Part shown: in pieces, positions 53,375 to 60,575 of the stretch
Layout of the letters: every line of letters starts with the position of its first letter
Position numbering within the stretch: the first letter of the stretch is position 1
Assembly: GCF_018614075.1 (NCBI RefSeq)
Contig: NZ_JAGGOZ010000013.1
Location: 62,001 to 126,000 of the forward strand
From: Streptomyces sp. ISL-94
Lineage (GTDB): Bacteria; Actinomycetota; Actinomycetes; Streptomycetales; Streptomycetaceae
Direction: 5' to 3'
Length of the DNA: 64,000 bases
Program-made: the position numbers and the translations under genes
Notes under the pieces: model-generated
The model's input: only the letters and a program-made list of their open reading frames with translations
Database searches by the model: none
Told to the model about the DNA's origin: nothing

Positions 53375-53801
53375 CCGTGTCACCCTGAAGACCGGCGACC
53401 GGCAGACATCCGGCCAGAGCCTCGGCCACGAGTTCCCCGACTACCGTCGCCTCGTCCACCTCCCGGCCGGTCGCCGGGCCCACGTCGATACGGCGGCCTT
53501 CCGCCGGGCCTTGGAGACCGGCCCGGTCCGCACGGGCGAGACGCGTGAGCAGGACGGTGAGCCTCACGACCTCAGTGTGCTCCGGGTGGCGGAGAACGGG
53601 TCCGTGATCGTGTGTGACGACGGGGACGACGACCAGAACAACGTGGCCGTCAACCGCGCGTTCCTGCTGCACGCGCTCGCGGCCGGAGCCCGGGACGAGT
53701 TGCTCCTGGAACTGGGCGCGCCCACGGCGCCGCTCGCGATCCGCCGGCCCGACGACGAGGGCGCCTTCTCGCTCCTGATGCCGGTCCGGCTGGAACAATG
53801 A
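53364..53801 (+). CDS. DNA-clamp-like C-terminal part of the split MerR gene
   Basis: 145 residues beginning VEGDRVTLKTGDRQTSGQ, then HEFPDYRRLVHLPAGRR, DTAAFRRAL, VAVNRAFLLHALAAGA and FSLLMPVRLEQ. The EFPDYRRL and late strand pattern match the third domain of beta clamps. It overlaps the MerR part by 11 bases in the +1-shifted frame. GTG 53364 could start a separate protein, but there is no good ribosome-binding site, so I read it as the rest of one broken gene, or a product of frameshifting. Confidence 0.65.
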   Translation: MEGDRVTLKTGDRQTSGQSLGHEFPDYRRLVHLPAGRRAHVDTAAFRRALETGPVRTGETREQDGEPHDLSVLRVAENGSVIVCDDGDDDQNNVAVNRAFLLHALAAGARDELLLELGAPTAPLAIRRPDDEGAFSLLMPVRLEQ

Positions 53802-54150
53802 CCAGGTCATGCCGACGACTTCCTGGCGCTGATCGCATGCGCTGAGCGTGAGCCGCGAAGGAGGCACCCAGTCGAAGGCAGGGCGAGGCCCTCCACCAGG
53901 CCGCGCACCTGAGCGAGCCCCCTCGACGTCAACAACCACCAGCGCCTTCCTTGTGCGCGGAGCTCACAAGATGTGAGTGTTCTCGGCTCCTTCCGGGGCA
54001 ACCAACTCCGTTCGACTGTGCTGTGGGGCGCACCGCACCTCGTCTGAACTCCTGCACGCCCCTGCCCATTTGGGATGTAGCTGTCCCATACTTCGCAGGA
54101 GGGGCTGGTCCCGTATCTCGTCCGGGGCCGGAGGGATGGGGGGACGATCC
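53802..54150. other. Intergenic region before the restriction-methylation gene
   Basis: 349 bases. It contains a small perfect dyad CTCACA-AGA-TGTGAG (53963-53977) and an AT-richer stretch near 54070-54100 (GTCCCATACTTCGC) that may hold the promoter. No frame crossing it shows a recognisable domain. Confidence 0.5.
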
Positions 54151-57100
54151 ATGGCTGACGCACGTCTTCAGTGGCTCCAGGAGGCCGTTTCCGTCTTCGG
54201 CGCCGAATGCAAACGGAACCTGTCGGGCCCCGGTGACCGCGAGGCAGCCATCCGCAGCCCTCTGGAGCAGCTGTTCCGCACGATCGCCGCGCACCATGCC
54301 CGCCCCGACATCGGCTGGTACCCGGAGACCCGCATCCCGCACCTGGGGGTACGACCCGACTACGCCGTGCGCGTCAACAAGGACGTGACCGGCTACATCG
54401 AGGTGAAGCGGCCCGGAAAGAGCATCGACCCCGACTCCTTCACCGGTCACGACAAGAGGCAGTGGGAACGCCTGCGCGACCTCCCCAACCTGCTCTACAC
54501 CAACGGGACCCACTGGCGTGTGTTCCAATACGGCGCGCCGGTCGGTGCGGAGGTCGTGCTGTCGGGCAGCTTGAAGAGTGCCGGGGAGAAACTGAACCCC
54601 TGCGACCTCGCCGCCTTCGACGCATTGGCACAGGCCGTGCTTTGCTGGGAACCGCCGGAGATCCGACGCGTTTCGGTACTCGTCCAGCACATCGCTCCGC
54701 TGTGCCGCCTGCTGCGCGAGGCCGTACGGGAACAGCTACGGGCCGAAGCCGGGCTGAACGCGGCCGACGCCGCCGCCGACCGTCCTTTCACCGGCCTCAG
54801 AAGCGACTGGCGCCGGCTGCTCTTCCCCACCGCGGACGACGCGACCTTCGCCGACGGCTATGCCCAGACGGTCACCTTCGCGCTGCTTCTCGCCCGCACC
54901 GAGCACATCCCGGTAACCGACACGAGCTTCCACGAGATCGGCCGCCGCCTCAATGCGGGCCACGCCCTGATGGGCAAAGCCCTTCAGCTGCTCACCGACA
55001 ATGTCAACGAGCGGTTCGAAGTGACCTTGAACCTCCTCGCCCGTACCGTCGCGGCCGTCGACTGGGAGACCATCCGGCAGGGCAACCGGGACGCCTACCT
55101 CCACCTCTACGAGTCGTTCCTCTCCGCCTATGATGACAACCTCCGCCAGCGCAGCGGCTCGTACTACACCCCGCACCAGGTCGTCGAGGAGATGGTGCGG
55201 ATCGCCGAAGAGGTACTGCGCACCCGCCTCGGCAAGACGCGCGGCTACGGCGACGAGAGCGTGTACATCGTCGACCCCGCGATGGGAACCGGCACCTACC
55301 TGCACACCGTCATCGAGCGGGTGGCGCGACAGGCTGCCGAGCGGCACGGCGAGGCCATGGCACCCGACGCGATCGGCCGGCTGGCTCAGCGACTGTACGG
55401 CTTCGAGCTCCAGATGGGCCCGTTCGCCGTCGCCGAACTCCGGGCCGCCGACCTGCTCAAGAAGCACGGCGCCCCACTCCCGCCGGGCGGACTCAACCTC
55501 CACGTCACGGACACGCTCGACGACCCCTACGTCCAAGAGGAGCAACTCGCCTCTACGTACGCCGCCCTCTCCGTGTCACGCGCTCGCGCCAACCACGTCA
55601 AGGCCAACGTCCCCGTCACCGTGGTCATCTCCAATCCGCCGTACGACGACAAGGCGGAGAACCGCGGCGGGTGGATCGAGAAACGGGTGAAAGGTCAGGG
55701 CCGTCCTCCCCTGGACGACTTCCGGTATCCGGGCAACGGCCGCTACGAGCACGCACTGAAGAACCTGTACGTCTACTTCTGGCGCTGGGCCACCTGGAAG
55801 GTCTTCGACGCCCATGCGGACGACCGGCACGGCGTCGTCTGCTTCATCACCCCGTCGGCGTTCGCCACCGGTCCCGCCGGGCGGGGCATGCGCGACTATC
55901 TGCGCAGGACGTGCGACGAGGGGTGGGTCATCAACCTGTCGCCGGAGGGGCAGCGATCGGACGTGGCCACCCGCGTGTTCCCCCATGTCGCCCAGCCGTT
56001 GTCGATCTGCGTGTTCGTACGGCGCTCCGATCACGACTCCGACCGTCCCGCGCGCATCCACTACCGGGCCCTGCAGGGCAAGCGGCCGGAGAAGTTCACC
56101 CAGCTCCGGGAGGTGAGTCTGGACGACGGGGGCTGGCGGGACGCGCATGCGCGAGGGGTGCGGCCGTTCACTCCGGCCACCTTGTCCGGGTGGGACGACT
56201 ATCCGGCGCTGGACGAGGTGTTTCCGTGGGCAAGCCTTGGCATCACGTCTAACAGGTCCTGGGTGACCTCTCCTTCAACGGCGGTTCTTGAACGTCGATG
56301 GGCTCGTCTCAGCGGTGAGACGGACCCGGAGGCCAAGGCCCTCCTGTTCAAGGAGACTGATAGCCGCAGTCTCGATTCGCGGCCGGCAAGCCTGTCAGGG
56401 TTTACGCATCCCGACCGGCGCATGTTCGATGAGCTTCAGACCAGCCCACGGCTCTTACGGATCGGACTACGGAGTTTCGACCGCCAGTGGCTCATCGCGG
56501 ACAACCGAGTCATCGACCGGCCTCGGACGGAACTGTGGGAGTCGTTACAGCCGGGGCAGGTATTCCTCAATCAACAGAGCAGCCATGAGATACACAGCGG
56601 TCCCGCGCTGATGGCAACCGCGCTGTTACCGGACACCCACCACTTCAACGGCCGAGGCGGAAGGGTGCACCCCGTCCTCCATCCCGACGGCGGTGCCAAT
56701 GTGCCTACCGGACTGCTCCGGTACCTGGCCGGTGCCCTCGGCGCGGACGAGGTGACCGTGCACGACCTCGCCGCCTACGCCGTGGCCGTCGCCGGGCACA
56801 GCGCCTTCACGGAGCATTTCGCCGAGGAACTGCTCACCCCAGGTGTCCGGTTACCCCTCACCCGAGACCCGGTGCTGTGGAGCGAAGCGGTCCGCGTCGG
56901 CCGCGAGTTCCTGTGGGCGGCGACATACGGCGACGTCAGCACCCCTCCAGCCGGGCAGGAGCCGGGCCAGGAGAGCGTCGCCTTCCCGGCGGGAGACCCG
57001 CGGCAGGTGCGGTACGAGACGGGGATCGGCACCACCGTGCCCGACGCCCTCGGCTACGACACGGAGACCGGCACCCTGCGCGTGGGGCCGGGCACCTTCA

Positions 57101-57453
57101 CGGGTGTCCCGCCCGAGGTCTGGAACTACGAAGTCGGCGGGATGAACGTCGTCAAGAAGTGGTTCGGTTACCGCAAAGCCTCCCCCACCAGCCGGAAGAC
57201 CAGCCCGCTCGACGACATCCACATCACGTCCTGGCCGAGCGAGTGGACCGGGGAACTGATCGACCTGCTGTCCGTCCTGCGGCGGCTGGTCGACCTCGCA
57301 CCCGCGCAGCAGGCGCTCACCACGAAGATCGTGGGTTCGCCGGTCATCACCGTCACCGACCTCACATCGGCGGGCGTGCTCCCGCCGCAGCCCGGGGCGA
57401 CTCGCGCCCGTCGCCGCGTCGTCCTTGACTTCGGCCGGGCGGACGAGTCATGA
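54151..57453 (+). CDS. Single-chain restriction-modification enzyme: PD-(D/E)xK nuclease plus N6-adenine methylase
   Basis: 1100 residues. The N-terminal nuclease domain (about 1-130) has Asp70 (GVRPDYAV) and Glu84-Val-Lys86 (GYIEVKRPG), a PD-(D/E)xK core. A helical linker leads to a gamma-type methylase: SYYTPHQVVEEM, motif I VDPAMGTGTYL (about 374-384) and motif IV VISNPPYDD (about 492-500). The C-terminal third is likely the target recognition domain and is locally less GC-rich (about 56230-56640). No helicase domain is present, so this is type IIG-like, not type ISP. GGGGGA precedes ATG 54151. Confidence 0.88.
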   Translation: MADARLQWLQEAVSVFGAECKRNLSGPGDREAAIRSPLEQLFRTIAAHHARPDIGWYPETRIPHLGVRPDYAVRVNKDVTGYIEVKRPGKSIDPDSFTGHDKRQWERLRDLPNLLYTNGTHWRVFQYGAPVGAEVVLSGSLKSAGEKLNPCDLAAFDALAQAVLCWEPPEIRRVSVLVQHIAPLCRLLREAVREQLRAEAGLNAADAAADRPFTGLRSDWRRLLFPTADDATFADGYAQTVTFALLLARTEHIPVTDTSFHEIGRRLNAGHALMGKALQLLTDNVNERFEVTLNLLARTVAAVDWETIRQGNRDAYLHLYESFLSAYDDNLRQRSGSYYTPHQVVEEMVRIAEEVLRTRLGKTRGYGDESVYIVDPAMGTGTYLHTVIERVARQAAERHGEAMAPDAIGRLAQRLYGFELQMGPFAVAELRAADLLKKHGAPLPPGGLNLHVTDTLDDPYVQEEQLASTYAALSVSRARANHVKANVPVTVVISNPPYDDKAENRGGWIEKRVKGQGRPPLDDFRYPGNGRYEHALKNLYVYFWRWATWKVFDAHADDRHGVVCFITPSAFATGPAGRGMRDYLRRTCDEGWVINLSPEGQRSDVATRVFPHVAQPLSICVFVRRSDHDSDRPARIHYRALQGKRPEKFTQLREVSLDDGGWRDAHARGVRPFTPATLSGWDDYPALDEVFPWASLGITSNRSWVTSPSTAVLERRWARLSGETDPEAKALLFKETDSRSLDSRPASLSGFTHPDRRMFDELQTSPRLLRIGLRSFDRQWLIADNRVIDRPRTELWESLQPGQVFLNQQSSHEIHSGPALMATALLPDTHHFNGRGGRVHPVLHPDGGANVPTGLLRYLAGALGADEVTVHDLAAYAVAVAGHSAFTEHFAEELLTPGVRLPLTRDPVLWSEAVRVGREFLWAATYGDVSTPPAGQEPGQESVAFPAGDPRQVRYETGIGTTVPDALGYDTETGTLRVGPGTFTGVPPEVWNYEVGGMNVVKKWFGYRKASPTSRKTSPLDDIHITSWPSEWTGELIDLLSVLRRLVDLAPAQQALTTKIVGSPVITVTDLTSAGVLPPQPGATRARRRVVLDFGRADES

Positions 57454-57867
57454 GCGGTCGGCGCCCGTCTCACCGGTGCGGACGTAGGACTTCGCCTGCT
57501 CCAAGTTCCATGTCCCCTCCGCGAGTCGTCTCAGGGCGAGCCCGGCGGGGCGGGGCGCCGCGCCCGTGGACACGGTGTCGGCGAAGGATGCCACCGCGCT
57601 CAGGCGAGCCGTCAGCTCGTCGCACTCCGCCGCGCGCAGGGCCGCCGCTCCGAGCGGGGTGAGCGCGAGGCTGCCCAGGTCGCCACCCCGCCGCTCCACC
57701 AGTCCGGCCCACACCAGGGTCGGCAAGGCGTCCCGGATCTCGTCCGTGTCGAGGTCGCGGGCCAGATAGGACTCCGGTTCCCTTTCGGGAGCCGGGAGGT
57801 CACACAGATCCAGTTCCTGCAACAGGTGTTGTTGGAGCGGCGAGAGCTGACCGCTGGAAGCGAGCAT
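57448..57867 (-). CDS. Hypothetical protein, winged-helix-like
   Basis: 139 residues from ATG 57865-57867. The middle part (TDEIRDALPTLVWAGLVERR, SLALTPLGAAAL) has the helix-strand pattern of a winged helix: paired helices, then a beta hairpin. C-terminal helices end SYVRTGETGADRS. The gene overlaps the end of the restriction-methylation gene by six bases on the opposite strand and is divergent from the OGG-fold gene. A regulatory role is possible but unproven. Confidence 0.65.
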   Translation of the reverse strand: MLASSGQLSPLQQHLLQELDLCDLPAPEREPESYLARDLDTDEIRDALPTLVWAGLVERRGGDLGSLALTPLGAAALRAAECDELTARLSAVASFADTVSTGAAPRPAGLALRRLAEGTWNLEQAKSYVRTGETGADRS

Positions 57868-57946
57868 GCTCCCAGTATGGCCCGCGTCGTGTGCGACACC
57901 GTCCCGATATCGAGGTGTTGATGATGCGATACGCGACACTCAGACC

Positions 57947-58636
57947 ATGAGCGCGACCGAGGTGGCCATCATGCCGGACGGCACTGCGGTCCCCGGCCGC
58001 GACGAGGTGCTCAGCCAGAAGATCCCGTTCGACCGGGCGCGTTGGCTGCCCTGCCTGCCCGGCCCGGACTGGTGGCCCGCGGAACTCGACGACTGCCCAA
58101 CGGTGGCCGGCCGGACCAGGGTCGACCGCAGCACGGTCTTCGGCATCGCCCGGCGCTCGGACACCGCCGAAGGCCGACGCCACCTTCTGACCGCAGCCCT
58201 CGTCTGGGGCACCGGGACCAGAGCCCAGTCGGTCGCGCGGCGCGCACGCGTCTTCGCGGAGTCCCCGCCCCGAGACATCGATACGCACCTGGGAGCCGCC
58301 TTGGGCATCCTCCAGGAGGAGGGGGCCGTCGCGGCGTACTACGCCTTCAACAACGACCACCGGATCAGGTTCCTGGGCCCGGCGTTCTTCACCAAGGTGC
58401 TGTACTTCGCCGGGCACGAGCAGTGTGCTGGGGCGTGGCGTCCGCTGATCCTGGACCGTTTCGTCGCCCTGGCTCTGCGGGCAGTCGACTCCGGCGAGAA
58501 GTGGCGCGGAGGAGGCTGGACCACGCCGCGCTACAGCCGCTACCTGGCTCTCGCCCATGACCACGCACAACGGGAGGGAGTCCTGCCGGACCAGATAGAG
58601 GCCGCGTGGTTCGCCCAGGGCAGGCGGCTGGTCTGA
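57947..58636 (+). CDS. OGG-fold DNA glycosylase-like protein
   Basis: 229 residues. The stretch AYYAFNNDHRIRFLGPAFFT followed by KVLYFAG matches the helix-hairpin-helix region of the small 8-oxoguanine glycosylase (OGG) fold family, with a Lys in the place of the catalytic lysine. The N-terminal segment FDRARWLPCLPGPDWWPAEL is typical of the bacterial members. Activity on a particular base is not established. Its place among restriction genes raises the possibility of action on modified phage bases. ATG 57947 is 79 bases from the divergent start. Confidence 0.78.
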   Translation: MSATEVAIMPDGTAVPGRDEVLSQKIPFDRARWLPCLPGPDWWPAELDDCPTVAGRTRVDRSTVFGIARRSDTAEGRRHLLTAALVWGTGTRAQSVARRARVFAESPPRDIDTHLGAALGILQEEGAVAAYYAFNNDHRIRFLGPAFFTKVLYFAGHEQCAGAWRPLILDRFVALALRAVDSGEKWRGGGWTTPRYSRYLALAHDHAQREGVLPDQIEAAWFAQGRRLV

Positions 58637-58702
58637 CCCGGGCGACGGCGTCGAGCCCCGCCGTGGAGGCTCTGCCAGGCAGGTGGGCCGGAGGCTGGAC
58701 TG

Positions 58703-59194
58703 TTACGTGCCGTGCGTCTGATGGTCGGTGTTCGGTGGGGCGTGTCCGTGGGTGAGGATCTCCGCCCAGACGGTCTTCGTGTACGCGTCGCGGACCGTGT
58801 ATCCGCAATGGTCGGCGTATGCCTGGACGAGCAGCAGTCCGCGGCCCGAGGTCTCGTCGCCGGGCGGTGTCATCACGAGTGGTGGGAGGCGCTCGGGGCG
58901 CGTGTCCGTCACCTCGACGCGGAAGCGGTCGGGCAGGAGGAGCAGCGTCAACCGGAAGTCCCGGCCGGGGAGGCGGCCGTGGCGGATGGCGTTCGACGCC
59001 AGTTCGGCGGTGACGAGGGCGACGGCACGGGCCGGGTCGGAGTCGTACGGGAGGCCCGTCCACTCGGTGAACGGCTGGACGGCGAGCCGGCGGGCGAGGC
59101 GGGCACCGCGCCTCGTGCTGCTGAAGCGCAGGGTCAGTTGGCGGACTGGCGTGAGAGGCGGCTTCGCCGCGGCGGTGAGCTGATGGTCGGTCAC
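58703..59194 (-). CDS. Anti-sigma-type ATP-binding regulator (HATPase_c_2)
   Basis: 163 residues. ATP-binding boxes are VTAELASNAIRHG (N box) and SGRGLLLVQAYADHCGY (G2-type box). This family includes serine kinases of partner-switching systems and the small ATPases found beside XRE-DUF397 pairs in Streptomyces. It is divergent from the XRE gene across 227 bases. GTG 59192-59194 (VTDHQLTAAA) is chosen; a longer frame has no ribosome-binding site. Confidence 0.85.
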   Translation of the reverse strand: MTDHQLTAAAKPPLTPVRQLTLRFSSTRRGARLARRLAVQPFTEWTGLPYDSDPARAVALVTAELASNAIRHGRLPGRDFRLTLLLLPDRFRVEVTDTRPERLPPLVMTPPGDETSGRGLLLVQAYADHCGYTVRDAYTKTVWAEILTHGHAPPNTDHQTHGT

Positions 59195-59421
59195 GGTGTC
59201 AGCGTGACGGGGTGCCTGCACCGCTGACCAGGTACGACGGCCGTACGTCCCCTTCGTCGTACGGCGGGGGTGGCCGGCGGTGGGCTTGGTTGTACGGGGC
59301 TTGTACGGGCGTTGTACGGGTCCGGCGCGTGTCCCGGTTCCCGCGCGTCGCGTTGGACATGAACCGGTGGCGAGCGCGGCCGTGGGCGGGGCGCGGAGCG
59401 GGATGGGAAGGGCGTGGGACT

Positions 59422-60288
59422 GTGAGGACGGTACGGGACGTAAAGGACACGCGGACGGGGCGGGGCGCGAAGACCAAGGACGAGGGGCCCGATGTGCCGG
59501 GGGTTTGGTCGGCGTACGGGGTGCTGTTGCAGTACCTGCGGAAGCGGACCGGGTTGAACCAGCAACAGCTCGGGGATGCGATCGGCTACTCGCTGGAGCA
59601 GGTCGCCTCGGTGGAGCAGGGGCGGCGGCCGGCGAAGGCCGCGTTCACGGCGGCGGCGGAGCAGGCGCTGGAGGCGGGCGGGGTTCTGGAGGCGCTCCAG
59701 GAGGAGGTGGATAGGGCGAAGTTGCCTCGGTTCTTCCGTAACTTCGCGTTGATCGAGGCGGAGGTGGTGAGCCGGTTCTCGTACGATCCGCTGCTGGTGC
59801 CGGGGCTGTTGCAGACGGAGGAGTATGCGCGGGCAGTTTTCGCCGGGCACTGTCCTCCGCTCAGCGAGGAGATCATCGACCAGCACACGGAGGCGCGGCT
59901 GAGTCGGCAGAAACTACTCACGCGGATGCCGCTCGCTGAGTTGTCCTTCGTCATCAGTGAGGAGGCGTTGCGCGATCCGGTGGGCAGCCCGGAGGTGATG
60001 CGCGCACAGTGGCAACGACTGCTGGAGGTGGGCGCGTTGCGGAATGTAGATGTCCAGGTCATGCCCGCCCAGCGGGGCTTCCACCCAGGCAAGAACGGTC
60101 CGTTCGTAGTGGCGGAGACGCACGAGCACAAGCACCTCGGTTACTTCGAGTCCCAAGGCGTGGGGTGCGTCGTCTCAGAGCCCACCGAGGTCAGTGCCTT
60201 CGCCATGCGATATGGCAAGCTGCGATCGCAGGCCTTGAACGTCGAGGAGTCCGCGCGACTCATCGAACGGATGGTGGGAGAAACATGA
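59422..60288 (+). CDS. XRE-family regulator with DUF5753 (Scr1-like)
   Basis: About 288 residues. The helix-turn-helix (TGLNQQQLGDAIGYSLEQVA, SVEQGRRP) covers about residues 35-85. The DUF5753 domain follows (LVPGLLQTEEYARAVFAGH, GKNGPFVVAE). Such proteins pair with DUF397 partners and have been compared to toxin-antitoxin systems (Scr1/Scr2) and to developmental regulators. The start is uncertain: GTG 59422 is used; ATG 59359 in frame lacks a ribosome-binding site. Its stop overlaps the DUF397 start as ATGA. Confidence 0.88.
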   Translation: MRTVRDVKDTRTGRGAKTKDEGPDVPGVWSAYGVLLQYLRKRTGLNQQQLGDAIGYSLEQVASVEQGRRPAKAAFTAAAEQALEAGGVLEALQEEVDRAKLPRFFRNFALIEAEVVSRFSYDPLLVPGLLQTEEYARAVFAGHCPPLSEEIIDQHTEARLSRQKLLTRMPLAELSFVISEEALRDPVGSPEVMRAQWQRLLEVGALRNVDVQVMPAQRGFHPGKNGPFVVAETHEHKHLGYFESQGVGCVVSEPTEVSAFAMRYGKLRSQALNVEESARLIERMVGET

Positions 60289-60491
60289 GCGTGGAGCAGA
60301 TGGCCGAGCACGTGTACGGGCTGCACTGGTTCAAGAGCAGCTACAGCGGATCGGACGGCGGCGACTGCGTGGAGGTGGCCGCCGGCCTGGACGCTGTGTA
60401 CGTACGTGACTCGAAGGCCGTGGGTGACGGGCCGGTGCTGCGGGTGGGCCGGGGCGAGTGGGCGGCGTTCGTGGCACTCGCGGTGGGGTAG
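60285..60491 (+). CDS. DUF397 small protein
   Basis: 68 residues with the family signatures WFKSSYSGSDGGDCVEVA, YVRDSK and FVALAVG. It is the usual partner of the XRE-DUF5753 regulator upstream and is translationally coupled to it. DUF397 proteins are thought to bind or be controlled by the regulator; one such pair is reported as a toxin-antitoxin-like system. Confidence 0.92.
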   Translation: MSVEQMAEHVYGLHWFKSSYSGSDGGDCVEVAAGLDAVYVRDSKAVGDGPVLRVGRGEWAAFVALAVG

Positions 60492-60515
60492 GGCCGACTA
60501 CAGCTTCTGAGCGGA

Positions 60516-60563
60516 ACAACGGGCTCGCTCACGTCACTGGGGTGACGTGAGCGAGCCCGTTGT
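60516..60563. terminator. 22-base-stem bidirectional terminator
   Basis: Arms 60516-60537 and 60542-60563 are perfectly complementary with a four-base loop. It separates the convergent DUF397 and methylase genes. Confidence 0.88.
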
Positions 60564-60575
60564 CATGCCGACGGC

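Noticed and set aside
53807-54163. 118-codon minus-strand ORF between the clamp-like and restriction genes
   Set aside because: No ribosome-binding site, no domain, and Arg/Ser-rich shadow-like composition.
54151-57453. Type ISP restriction enzyme
   Set aside because: No SF2 helicase motifs lie between the nuclease and methylase domains.
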